Origin: Pseudoxanthomonas sp. J35
Lineage (GTDB): Bacteria > Pseudomonadota > Gammaproteobacteria > Xanthomonadales > Xanthomonadaceae
Length of the DNA stretch: 64,000 bases
Assembly (NCBI RefSeq): GCF_000513995.1
Contig: NZ_AZVB01000007.1
Span: forward strand, 62,001-126,000
Direction: 5' to 3'
The position numbers and the translations under genes are program-made. Under the pieces are notes generated by a model. It saw only the letters and a program-made list of their open reading frames with translations, had not been told where the DNA came from and searched no databases. Numbering within the stretch: the first letter of the stretch is position 1; the number at the start of each line of letters is the position of its first letter. Shown one piece after another: positions 8,654 through 15,895 of this stretch.

Positions 8654-8830
8654 TCAGTGCGGCTGCGGTTCGGCGGCGTAGGCGTGCTCGAGGCGCTGGT
8701 AGACCTCGTCGGCGAGGTGCTCGTACTCCCAGCCTTCGGTATGGCCACTCACCGCCAGCTGGAACAGGCCCTCCAGCAGGGAGGCGTCGTTGTCCATCTC
8801 GCTGGCGGTGTTGCGTTCGAATGCATCCAT
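8654..8830 (-). CDS. Small conserved-looking protein, function unknown
   Basis: 58 residues from ATG 8830 (MDAFERNTASEMDND...). It is acidic, with no membrane segment, and has an aromatic-rich patch GWEYEHLADEVYQRLEHAYA that should form an amphipathic helix. An intrinsic terminator sits 48 bp beyond its stop on the same strand, which supports it as a real transcription unit. The frame could start 33 bp further upstream, but that extension has the composition of non-coding sequence. I do not recognise a family. Confidence 0.55.
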   Translation of the reverse strand: MDAFERNTASEMDNDASLLEGLFQLAVSGHTEGWEYEHLADEVYQRLEHAYAAEPQPH

Positions 8831-8953
8831 CGTCTGTGCTCTCTGCCCGGCCGCCGGGCGCATGTCCTTGACGTGGTTGAAGCAGGAGACGTGCCAGATT
8901 CACGTGGCCTTGATGAGCGGTTCAGCCAGCCTGTTCAGCATAGACAACGTCCT

Positions 8954-8977
8954 TTCTGGCCTGCGTCATGGCCAGAA
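8954..8977. promoter_or_regulatory. Inverted repeat upstream of the small GNAT gene
   Basis: TTCTGGCC (8954-8961) and GGCCAGAA (8970-8977) form perfect 8-bp arms around an 8-nt spacer. They lie 41 bp before the ATG at 9019, between divergent genes. This could be an operator or a 5' UTR hairpin. No regulator can be named. Confidence 0.4.
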
Positions 8978-9018
8978 TGTGACGCAATGCGTCTGTTTCT
9001 GCCCCCAGGAGCCCCGAC

Positions 9019-9306
9019 ATGAATGACGAGCCCGAAATCCGCCACGACCCCGCCGGCCAGCGTTTCCACCTCGAGCTGGACGGCCAGCTGGCGGAACTGG
9101 TCTACCACCGCGCCCCCGACGGCCGGATGGTTATCGACCACACCGGGGTCCCGCAGGCGATCGGGGGCAGGGGGCTGGCAGGTCGCCTGGTCCAGGCGGC
9201 CTTCGACCATGCCCGCAGCCAGGGCTGGAAGGTGGTCCCGGCCTGTTCCTACGCCGCCACCTGGATCGCCCGCCATCCGGAGTACGCCGACCTGGCCGCC
9301 GAATGA
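9019..9306 (+). CDS. Short GNAT-like acetyltransferase (YidJ/Gcn5-related)
   Basis: 95 residues with AGGAG at 9007-9011. The protein matches the small COG2388-type N-acetyltransferase fold: HLELDGQLAELVYHRA, then VIDHTGVPQAIGGRGLAGRLVQAAFDHAR, which holds the acetyl-CoA pyrophosphate loop (GGRGLAG), then KVVPACSYAATWIARHPEY. These single-domain enzymes are about half the length of a standard GNAT and their substrates are unknown. The conserved Cys and C-terminal WIxxHPEY are typical. A 10-bp hairpin follows directly. Confidence 0.88.
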   Translation: MNDEPEIRHDPAGQRFHLELDGQLAELVYHRAPDGRMVIDHTGVPQAIGGRGLAGRLVQAAFDHARSQGWKVVPACSYAATWIARHPEYADLAAE

Positions 9307-9313
9307 CTACACT

Positions 9314-9336
9314 GCCGGCATGGTCCCCATGCCGGC
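9314..9336 (+). terminator. Hairpin between the GNAT and DUF3298 lipoprotein genes
   Basis: Perfect 10-bp stem GCCGGCATGG / CCATGCCGGC with a 3-nt loop. It has no U-tract and lies just before the AGGAGG of the next gene. It may be a weak terminator or a structure near the ribosome site. A TACACT element at 9308-9313 could be a -10 for the next gene. Confidence 0.4.
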
Positions 9337-9354
9337 GCACATAGGAGGTGCAGC

Positions 9355-10218
9355 ATGAGCATGAACCCGACCCGGGCTGTACGCCCATGGCTGGCCGCGC
9401 CGGCGCTGCTGGCCCTGGCCCTGCTGGCCGGCTGCCGGCGCGAGGCGCCGGCGCCGGCGCCCGAGCCGGCCGCGCCGCAGGCCCAGGCGGGCGCGGAGGC
9501 CGCCCCTGGCGACGCGCCGGGCACGGCGGCCACGCCGCTGGTCCTGGAAGACGTCATCGAGACCGATCCGCGCTACGTGGTCGGGATCAGCTACCCGCCG
9601 GGCATCGACGCCGAGCCGGGCCTGGCCCGCGCGCTCCACGGCTACGCCGAGGCGGCGCGCGCCGAGCTGCTGCAGGCCGTCGCCGGGCTCGACGGCAACC
9701 CGACCGCGCCGTACGAACTGTCGCTGGGCTTCCGCCAGCTGCTGCGGACCGCCGACGTGGTCGCCGTGGCCGCCGATGGCAGCCTGTACACCGGCGGCGC
9801 GCACGGCCAGCCGCTGGTCGCGCGCTTCGTCTGGCTACCCAGGCAGCAGCGCATGCTGACCGCCGAAAGCCTGCTGGCCTCGCGCGAGGGCTGGGAGCCG
9901 GTGGCCGCCTACATCGGCGAGCAGCTCGGCACGGCCGCCCACATCCGCGCCTCCGACGAGGCGCTGGCGCCGGAGGAGCGCGCCAACCTGCTGGCGATGG
10001 CGCTGAAGACCATCGACCAGGGCACCGAGCCGAAGCCGGAGAACTTCGCCCAGTTCGAGCCAGTGCCCGCGGCCGATGGCCGGATCGGCGCGCTGCGCTT
10101 CGTGTTCCCGCCGTACCAGGTGGGGCCGTATGCCGACGGGGTGCAGACCGTCGAGGTCCCGGCCTCGGTTCTCAAGCCCTACCTGGCGGACGACGTCCGC
10201 GGGCTGTTCGTGGACTAG
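9355..10218 (+). CDS. DUF3298/RsiV-type lipoprotein
   Basis: 287 residues with an optimal AGGAGG at 9343-9348. A lipoprotein signal ends in LLAGC (Cys near residue 25), and an Ala/Pro/Glu linker reaches about residue 60. The folded part contains the pattern of RsiV/DUF3298 domains: DPRYVVGISYPP, a helical stretch, LRTADVVAVAADGSLYTGGAHGQP, LLASREGWEPVAAYI and a C-terminal FPPYQVGPYADGVQTVEVP. In Bacillus RsiV this domain binds lysozyme. Here no sigma factor gene is adjacent, so an anti-sigma role is not supported. It is anchored in the cell envelope. The lysozyme link is interesting only because an MliC-like inhibitor lies 7 kb away. Confidence 0.8.
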   Translation: MSMNPTRAVRPWLAAPALLALALLAGCRREAPAPAPEPAAPQAQAGAEAAPGDAPGTAATPLVLEDVIETDPRYVVGISYPPGIDAEPGLARALHGYAEAARAELLQAVAGLDGNPTAPYELSLGFRQLLRTADVVAVAADGSLYTGGAHGQPLVARFVWLPRQQRMLTAESLLASREGWEPVAAYIGEQLGTAAHIRASDEALAPEERANLLAMALKTIDQGTEPKPENFAQFEPVPAADGRIGALRFVFPPYQVGPYADGVQTVEVPASVLKPYLADDVRGLFVD

Positions 10219-10223
10219 CGGCC

Positions 10224-11345
10224 ATGGCGTTGGCGGCGCGCGCGAAGCGGAGGGTCGAGGCCCTGCTGGCCGAGGCCGGCGTGCGCATCGGCGGCGAGCG
10301 CGACTGGGACCTGCAGGTCCACGACGAGCGCCTGTACGTGCGCGTGCTGGCGCACGGCTCGCTGGGCCTGGGCGAGTCCTACATGGACGGCTGGTGGGAC
10401 GCGCGCTCGCTGGACGGCTTCCTGGCCCGGCTCATGCAGGCCCGTCTGGACCGGCGCGTGCACGGGCTGGGCGAGGTCCGGGACGCGCTGGAGGCGCGCC
10501 TGCTCAACCCGCAGTCGCGCCGGCGCAGCGGCGAGGTCGGACGCCGCCATTACGACCTGGGCAACGACCTGTACGCGGCGATGCTCGGGCGCCGGCTGGT
10601 CTACAGCTGCGGCTACTGGCGCGACGCCACGGACCTGGACGCGGCGCAGGAAGCCAAGCTCGACCTGGTCTGCCGCAAGCTGCAACTGCGCCCCGGCATG
10701 CGTGTGCTCGAGGTGGGCTGCGGCTGGGGCGAGGCGCTGAAGTACGCGGCCGAACGTTACGGCGTGTCCGGCGTCGGCGTGACCATCTCGCGCGAGCAGG
10801 CCGGGTACGCGCGGCGGCTGTGCGCCGGCCTGCCGGTGGAGATCCGCCTGCAGGACTACCGCGACCTGGACGAGCCGTTCGACGCGGCGCTGTCGATCGG
10901 CATGTTCGAGCACGTGGGCGTGCGCAACTACCGCACCTACTTCGAGGTGATGCGGCGCTGCCTGCCCGGGCACGGCCTGTTCCTGCTGCACACCATCGGC
11001 ACCAACGTCTCGGTCAGCCGCACCGACCCATGGATCGCGCGCTACATCTTCCCCAACTCGATGCTGCCTTCGGCCGCGCAGATCACCCGCGCCAGCGAAG
11101 GGCTGTTCGTGCTGGAGGACTGGCACAACTTCGGCGCCGACTACGAACGCACGCTGGCGGCGTGGCGCGCGAACGTGGAAGCGGCGTGGGACTGGCTGGA
11201 TCCGCGCTACGACGAACGCTTCCGGCGGATGTGGCGGTTCTACCTGTCCGCGTCGATGGCCACCTTCCGCTGCCGCCGCTCGCAGCTGTGGCAGCTGGTG
11301 CTGTCGCCGGAAGGCGTGCCGGGCGGTTACCTCGCGCCGCGCTGA
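10224..11345 (+). CDS. cfa: Cyclopropane-fatty-acyl-phospholipid synthase
   Basis: 373 residues from ATG 10224, only 5 bp after the preceding stop. The SAM-dependent methyltransferase motif VLEVGCGWG lies at about 161-169. It is followed by GVTISREQ and the Cfa active-site region SIGMFEHVGVRNYRTYF. The N-terminal SYMDGWWD and RHYDLGNDLY blocks are typical Cfa sequence. The enzyme adds a methylene from S-adenosylmethionine across the cis double bond of membrane phospholipid acyl chains, which increases acid and stress resistance in stationary phase. Length matches the family (about 380). Confidence 0.95.
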   Translation: MALAARAKRRVEALLAEAGVRIGGERDWDLQVHDERLYVRVLAHGSLGLGESYMDGWWDARSLDGFLARLMQARLDRRVHGLGEVRDALEARLLNPQSRRRSGEVGRRHYDLGNDLYAAMLGRRLVYSCGYWRDATDLDAAQEAKLDLVCRKLQLRPGMRVLEVGCGWGEALKYAAERYGVSGVGVTISREQAGYARRLCAGLPVEIRLQDYRDLDEPFDAALSIGMFEHVGVRNYRTYFEVMRRCLPGHGLFLLHTIGTNVSVSRTDPWIARYIFPNSMLPSAAQITRASEGLFVLEDWHNFGADYERTLAAWRANVEAAWDWLDPRYDERFRRMWRFYLSASMATFRCRRSQLWQLVLSPEGVPGGYLAPR

Positions 11346-11426
11346 GGGCAGGGCGACCGCTCCGGCGCCGTGGCGAAATTTTCGCCAACCTTCTTGACAG
11401 CCCCGCCACGCCTGGCGCTCCGGCGA

Positions 11427-11472
11427 TTATCCACAGCTTCGTGCACGTTCCATCCACACCGACTGTGGAAAA
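11427..11472. promoter_or_regulatory. Cluster of DnaA-box-like sites between convergent genes
   Basis: TTATCCACA (11427-11435) is an exact DnaA box. TGTGGAAAA (11464-11472) is TTTTCCACA on the other strand and fits TTWTNCACA. CCATCCACA (11450-11458) matches seven of nine positions. Box midpoints are 23 and 14 bp apart. The site is in a 205-bp spacer between the 3' ends of cfa and dcp, so it is not promoter DNA for either. No dnaA or dnaN is near, so it is not oriC by context. Confidence 0.45.
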
Positions 11473-11497
11473 CGACGGCGGTTTTCCGCCGCCGGAA

Positions 11498-11529
11498 ACG
11501 ACTGCGCCACCCGGAGGTGGCGCAGTCGT
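11498..11529. terminator. Strong hairpin between cfa and dcp
   Basis: Perfect 14-bp stem ACGACTGCGCCACC / GGTGGCGCAGTCGT with a 4-nt loop, shared by convergent genes. There is no long U-tract in either direction, so it may act with other factors. Confidence 0.55.
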
Positions 11530-11550
11530 GGAGCGGTCCGCGGGCGCGGA

Positions 11551-13737
11551 TCAGCGCGGGGCCGCGTCCAGCCCGCGCTTCTTCAGCAGCGGCTCGATCT
11601 TCGGATCGTGGCCGGCGAAGTCGCGGAACAGCTGCAGCGCGTCCTTGCTGCCGCCGCGCGACAGCAGGGTGGCGCGGAAGCGGTCGCCGTTCTCGCGCTT
11701 GAGGCCGCCGTTGTTGCGGATCCACTCCTGGGTGTTGGCGTCCAGCACCTCGGACCAGATGTAGGCGTAGTAGCCGGCCGCGTAGCCGCCCATGATGTGG
11801 CTGAAGTACGGCGTGCGGTAGCGCGGCGGCACCGGCGCGAAGTAGATGCCGTCGGCCCTCAGCGCGTCGGCCTCGAACTGCATCACGCCGTCGGCGGCCG
11901 GGACCTGCTCCGGACCGATCTGGTGCCAGCGCTGGTCGAGCATGGCCGCGCCCAGGTACTCGGTGGTGGCGAAGCCCTGGTTGAACTTGGCCGCGGCCAG
12001 GACCTTGTCCAGCAGCGCCTGCGGCATCGGCTCGCCGGTCTCGTGGTGCCTGGCGTAGTTGGCCAGGATCGACGGCCAGTCGGCCCACATCTCGTTGACC
12101 TGCGACGGGAACTCGACGAAGTCGCGCGGGACCGAGGTGCCGCTGAAGTACGGGTAGTTCACGTCGGAGAACATGCCGTGCAGGGCGTGGCCGAACTCGT
12201 GGAACGCGGTGGTGACCTCGTCCCAGGTGAGCAGCACCGGCTGGCCGGCCGGCGGCTTCGGGATGTTCAGGTGGTTGGCGACCACCGGCCTGGTGCCGCG
12301 CAGCTTCGACTGCTCGACGTAGGAGTTCATCCACGCGCCGCCGCGCTTGGACTCGCGCGCGAACGGGTCGAAGATGAAGATCGCCAGCTGCGAGCCGTCG
12401 GCGTCGAACACGTCGTAGGTCCACGTGTCGGGGTGGTACTTCGGCAGGTCGGTGCGCTCCTTGAAGGTGATGCCGTACAGCTGGGTCGCGGCGTAGAACA
12501 CGCCGTTCTCCAGCACGTTCTTCATCTCGAAGTACGGCTTGAGCTGCGACTCGTCGAAGTCGTACCTGGCCTGGCGCACCTTCTCGGCGTAGTAGGCCCA
12601 GTCCCACGGCTCGAGCTTGAAGCTCGGCTCGCCCTTGGCGGCCTGCTCCTGGTCGATCATCTTCTGCAGCTCGGCGGCTTCGCGTCTGGCGTTGGCCACG
12701 GCGGCCGGCGCCAGCTTGCCGAGCATGTCGTTCACCGCCTCGGGGGTCTTGGCGGTGGCGTCGGCCAGCGCGTAGGCGGCGTGGTTCGGGAAGCCCAGCA
12801 GCTTCGCGCGTTCGGCACGCAGCTTGATCACCTGTGCGACCACGCCGGTGTTGTCGTACTCGTTGCCGCGGCTGCCGCGGGCGATCGAGGCCTCGAAGAT
12901 GCGCTGGCGCGCCTCGCGGTTGCTCAGGTAGCTCAGCGGCGGCTGGCCGGTGGTGTTGAGCAGGGTGACCACGTACTTGCCTTCCAGGCCGCGCTTCTTC
13001 GCCTCCTCGGCGGCGGCGTCGATCTGCGCCTGGCTGGCGCCGGCGAGGAAGTCGGCGCTGTCGAAGACCACGGCCGAGGCGTTGACCTCGTTGAGCACGT
13101 TCTGGTCGAACTGGGTGCTCAGGGTGGCCAGCTGCGCGTTCATTTCCTTCAGGCGGGCCTTGTCGGCGTCGGAGAGCTGCGCGCCGGCGCGGACGAAATC
13201 GTTGTAGTAGCGCTCGACCAGGCGCAGGCCTTCGGCGTCCAGGCCCAGCGAATCGCGCTTCTCGTACAACGCCTGGATCCGCGCGAACAGCTTGCCGTCC
13301 AGGTAGATCGCGTCGCGGTGCGCGGCGAACTTCGGCGAATAGTCCGCGTCGATCTGCTTGCGCGCGTCGTTGGTGTCGGTGCTGGAGAGGTTGAAGAACA
13401 CCGCGGCGGCGCGGCCGAGCACCTGGCCGCTGTTCTCCATCGCCACGATGGTGTTCTCGAAGGTCGGCTCTTCGGCGTTGTTGGCGATCGCCTCGATCTC
13501 CTTCAGCTGCTCGGCCATGCCGGCGTCGAAGGCAGGGCCGAAGTCGCTGTCCTTGATCCGGTCGAAACGCGGGTACTGCAGCGGCAGGTCGCTCTCGGCG
13601 AAGAACGGGTTCTGCCGCGAGTCGGCCGCGGCCGACTGCTCGGCGGCGCCGGGCGCGGGGCTGTCGGTGCGGTTGCAGGCGGTCATGCCAAGTCCAAGGG
13701 CGGCGGCGAGCGCCAGGTAAAGGCCGGTTTTCTTCAT
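11551..13737 (-). CDS. M3 family lipoprotein peptidase (Dcp-type peptidyl-dipeptidase)
   Basis: 728 residues from ATG 13737, with AGGA about 10 bp upstream. A signal with lipobox MTAC places it in the envelope. The zinc motif is HEFGH at 513-517 (TAFHEFGHALHGMF), followed by the M3 substrate region and NEMW. Size and sequence fit the M3A subfamily (Dcp, about 680-720 residues), which removes C-terminal dipeptides from peptides. Dcp of E. coli is not a lipoprotein, so location differs from the classic enzyme. The coding strand ends next to the hairpin at 11498. Upstream lies the divergent glutathione peroxidase gene. Confidence 0.93.
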   Translation of the reverse strand: MKKTGLYLALAAALGLGMTACNRTDSPAPGAAEQSAAADSRQNPFFAESDLPLQYPRFDRIKDSDFGPAFDAGMAEQLKEIEAIANNAEEPTFENTIVAMENSGQVLGRAAAVFFNLSSTDTNDARKQIDADYSPKFAAHRDAIYLDGKLFARIQALYEKRDSLGLDAEGLRLVERYYNDFVRAGAQLSDADKARLKEMNAQLATLSTQFDQNVLNEVNASAVVFDSADFLAGASQAQIDAAAEEAKKRGLEGKYVVTLLNTTGQPPLSYLSNREARQRIFEASIARGSRGNEYDNTGVVAQVIKLRAERAKLLGFPNHAAYALADATAKTPEAVNDMLGKLAPAAVANARREAAELQKMIDQEQAAKGEPSFKLEPWDWAYYAEKVRQARYDFDESQLKPYFEMKNVLENGVFYAATQLYGITFKERTDLPKYHPDTWTYDVFDADGSQLAIFIFDPFARESKRGGAWMNSYVEQSKLRGTRPVVANHLNIPKPPAGQPVLLTWDEVTTAFHEFGHALHGMFSDVNYPYFSGTSVPRDFVEFPSQVNEMWADWPSILANYARHHETGEPMPQALLDKVLAAAKFNQGFATTEYLGAAMLDQRWHQIGPEQVPAADGVMQFEADALRADGIYFAPVPPRYRTPYFSHIMGGYAAGYYAYIWSEVLDANTQEWIRNNGGLKRENGDRFRATLLSRGGSKDALQLFRDFAGHDPKIEPLLKKRGLDAAPR

Positions 13738-13914
13738 TGCAGCAGATCCTGCGGGGGACAATCTTCCCAATCTACCCCAGTGCCGGGAGTAACGCCCTGT
13801 GACCAATGGCACAGGACGCGGCGGGCCCATCCCCGTGTCTCAGCATGCGTTGCGATGGAGGCGGCCGGGGAGCGGCGGACGTATGCTGGTGGCATTCCCT
13901 GCGCGCGATCCGGC

Positions 13915-14403
13915 ATGACCAGCCTCCACGACTTCTCCGCCATCGACATCGACGGCCATCCGCGGCGGCTGGGCGAATTCGCCGGGCAGGTGGCGCTGGT
14001 GGTCAACGTCGCCTCGCGCTGTGGCTTCACTCCGCAGTACGCCGGACTGGAAGCGCTCTGGCAGGCGTATCGCGACCGCGGCTTCGTGGTGCTGGGCTTC
14101 CCCTGCGACCAGTTCGGCCACCAGGAGCCGGGCGACGAGGCGGCCATCCGCGACTTCTGCGCGCTCAACTTCGGCGTGACCTTCCCGATGTTCGCGAAGA
14201 TCGATGTCAACGGGCCCGGCGCGCATCCGCTGTGGCGCTGGCTGCAGCAGCAGAAGCGCGGGGTGCTGGGCACCGCCAGGATCAAGTGGAACTTCACCAA
14301 GTTCCTGGTCGGCCGCGATGGCCAGGTGCTGTCGCGGCACGCGCCGCGGGACCGGCCGGAGACGCTGGCCGCGCCGATCGAGCGGGCGCTGCGGGCCGGC
14401 TAG
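13915..14403 (+). CDS. Glutathione peroxidase-family thiol peroxidase
   Basis: 162 residues. Peroxidatic Cys36 is in NVASRCGFTPQY. The FPCDQFGHQEPG block supplies Cys64 and catalytic Gln70, and the Trp-Asn pair is in IKWNFTKFLV. The enzyme uses Cys rather than selenocysteine, as in E. coli BtuE, and probably reduces hydroperoxides with thioredoxin or glutathione in the cytoplasm. Start ATG 13915 has no clear Shine-Dalgarno; a TATGCT at 13882-13887 may be its -10. Its stop codon overlaps the stop of convergent tlpA in a CTAG palindrome. Confidence 0.93.
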   Translation: MTSLHDFSAIDIDGHPRRLGEFAGQVALVVNVASRCGFTPQYAGLEALWQAYRDRGFVVLGFPCDQFGHQEPGDEAAIRDFCALNFGVTFPMFAKIDVNGPGAHPLWRWLQQQKRGVLGTARIKWNFTKFLVGRDGQVLSRHAPRDRPETLAAPIERALRAG

Positions 14404-14945
14404 CGCTTCCCCGCCGGGGCCGAGGGCCGGTTCTTCACCTCGTCCGGCAGCAGCGACAGGATCTCGTCGATGATCCCGGGCAGGGCGTTCTCCGAGTAGC
14501 CGCGGTGCGTGTACGCCACCGTGCCGTCGTGGTCGAGGATGAACATGTGCGGGATCGCCCGGACGCCGTAGCGGTCGCTGGTCGCGCCGTCGGCGTCGTG
14601 GACGAAGGTGAGGTTCATGCCCTTGTTGGCGCGCACCAGCGCGACGAAGTCGCTGCGCGGCTCCTTGAAGTTGACCGCGACCACTTCCAGCGCATCGCGG
14701 CCGACCACGTCCTGGAAACGGGCCAGCACCGGCAGTTCCTTGCGGCAGGGGCCGCACCAGGAGGCCCAGAAGGTGACGATGGTGACCTTGCCGCGGTAGT
14801 CGCCCAGGTTGACCGTGCGGCCTTCGCGGGTCTTGCCCAGCAGTTGCGGGGGGATCTCGCCGACGGCGGGCGAGGGCGGCAGCACCTTCGCGCCCAGGCA
14901 GGTGGACATGGCCAGGCCGGCCAGCAGCAGCCATCGCATCCACAT
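14400..14945 (-). CDS. TlpA-like thioredoxin-fold disulfide reductase
   Basis: 181 residues. An N-terminal hydrophobic segment (residues 3-18, with Cys16 in a poor lipobox) directs it to the periplasm. The thioredoxin-like domain carries WCGPC with Cys64 and Cys67 inside FWASWCGPCRKELPVL. The cis-Pro region is VRAIPHMFILDHDG. Such proteins keep periplasmic cysteines reduced, often for cytochrome c maturation, and two cytochromes lie 4-5 kb away on the same strand. AAGGGA sits just before the ATG. Another in-frame ATG two codons later is equally possible. It follows fpr by 62 bp on the same strand. Confidence 0.92.
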   Translation of the reverse strand: MWMRWLLLAGLAMSTCLGAKVLPPSPAVGEIPPQLLGKTREGRTVNLGDYRGKVTIVTFWASWCGPCRKELPVLARFQDVVGRDALEVVAVNFKEPRSDFVALVRANKGMNLTFVHDADGATSDRYGVRAIPHMFILDHDGTVAYTHRGYSENALPGIIDEILSLLPDEVKNRPSAPAGKR

Positions 14946-14984
14946 TCCCTTGCTCCCCGTTCCCCGTTGGGGCGCACGCTAGCA

Positions 14985-15002
14985 CGCCGCCCGAGGGCGG
15001 CG
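14985..15002 (-). terminator. Hairpin after fpr
   Basis: CGCCGCCC (14985-14992) pairs with GGGCGGCG (14995-15002) around a very tight loop just beyond the fpr stop. With no U-tract it is only a weak terminator candidate, and readthrough into tlpA is likely. Confidence 0.35.
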
Positions 15003-15007
15003 AAACG

Positions 15008-15790
15008 TCACTTCTCGACGAAGGCGCGCTCGAACACGTACTCGCCGGCGCTGCCGATGCGCGGCGAGGCGGTGAAGCCGCGGCCGTCGAGCAGGGCGCG
15101 GAAGTCGGCCAGCATCTGCGGGCTGCCGCAGATCATCGCGCGGTCGTGCTTCGGGTCCAGTTCCTCGATGCCGAGCGTGCGCATCATCTGGCCGCTGCCC
15201 ATCAGGTCGGTGAGCCGGCCGCGGTTCGGGAAGTCCTCGCGCGTCACCGCCGGGTAGTACAGCAGCTTCTCGCGGATGATTCCGCCGAGGAACTCGTGCT
15301 GCGGCAGCTCCTTCTCGAAGTAGTCGCGGTAGGCGAGGTCGCCGGCGTGGCGCACGCCGTGGCACAGGACCACGCGTTCGAAGCGCTCGTAGGTTTCCGG
15401 GTCCTTGATCACCGACAGCCACGGCGCCAGGCCGGTGCCGGTGCCCAACAGGTACAGGTTGCGGCCGGGGTGCAGGTCGGAGATCAGCAGGGTGCCGGTG
15501 GGCTTGCGACCGATCAGGATGCTGTCGCCGGGCTTGATGTGCTGCAGGCGCGAGGTCAGCGGCCCGTCCTGGACCTTGATCGAGAAGAACTCCAGCTGCT
15601 CCTCCCAGTTGGCACTGGCGATGGAGTAGGCGCGCATGATCGGCCGGCCGGTCTCGGTCGGCAGGCCGATCATCACGAACTGGCCGTTCTCGAAGCGGAA
15701 TCCGTCGTCGCGGGTGGTGGTGAAGCTGAAGTAGGCGTCGGTCCAGTGACGGACGTCGAGCACCGTCTCGGTGCCGTAGGCAGAGGACAT
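15008..15790 (-). CDS. fpr: Ferredoxin/flavodoxin-NADP+ reductase
   Basis: 260 residues, the size of bacterial subclass Fpr. FAD-binding RAYSIAS (about residues 53-59), the NADP pyrophosphate motif GTGTGLAPWLS, CHGVRHAGDLAY, the CGSPQM motif and the C-terminal VFERAFVEK all match the family. The enzyme transfers electrons between NADPH and ferredoxin or flavodoxin in the cytoplasm and supports oxidative-stress responses and Fe-S biogenesis. ATG 15790. A TACAAT element lies 32 bp upstream. The preceding sugar dehydrogenase ends at a 20-bp palindrome, so fpr probably has its own promoter. Confidence 0.95.
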   Translation of the reverse strand: MSSAYGTETVLDVRHWTDAYFSFTTTRDDGFRFENGQFVMIGLPTETGRPIMRAYSIASANWEEQLEFFSIKVQDGPLTSRLQHIKPGDSILIGRKPTGTLLISDLHPGRNLYLLGTGTGLAPWLSVIKDPETYERFERVVLCHGVRHAGDLAYRDYFEKELPQHEFLGGIIREKLLYYPAVTREDFPNRGRLTDLMGSGQMMRTLGIEELDPKHDRAMICGSPQMLADFRALLDGRGFTASPRIGSAGEYVFERAFVEK

Positions 15791-15821
15791 CGGGGGAGGT
15801 CGGGTTGGACTTATCCCCGTT

Positions 15822-15827
15822 ATTGTA
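15822..15827 (-). promoter_or_regulatory. Candidate -10 element of fpr
   Basis: TACAAT on the minus strand, 31 bp before the fpr ATG. No good -35 is visible at 16-18 bp spacing, so an activator may be needed. The call rests on the hexamer and its position only. Confidence 0.4.
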
Positions 15828-15861
15828 GCCGACCGCCCCCAACCGGCCTTGAGCAGGATCA

Positions 15862-15881
15862 GTGCCGGGCCGGCCCGGCAC
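15862..15881 (-). terminator. 20-bp perfect palindrome between sugar dehydrogenase and fpr
   Basis: GTGCCGGGCC / GGCCCGGCAC is a perfect inverted repeat that can fold as an 8-bp stem with a 4-nt loop. It lies just after the end of the sugar dehydrogenase gene. No U-tract follows. Confidence 0.45.
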
Positions 15882-15895
15882 CGTCCAGGCCTGCC

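Noticed and set aside
11394-11430. TTGACA with a downstream GATTAT as a promoter
   Set aside because: The spacing is 25 bp, too long, and the site lies between convergent 3' ends.
11346-11550. Possible replication origin
   Set aside because: DnaA boxes are few, no AT-rich unwinding region is seen, and no dnaA, dnaN or gidA gene is near. Kept only as a DnaA-site cluster.
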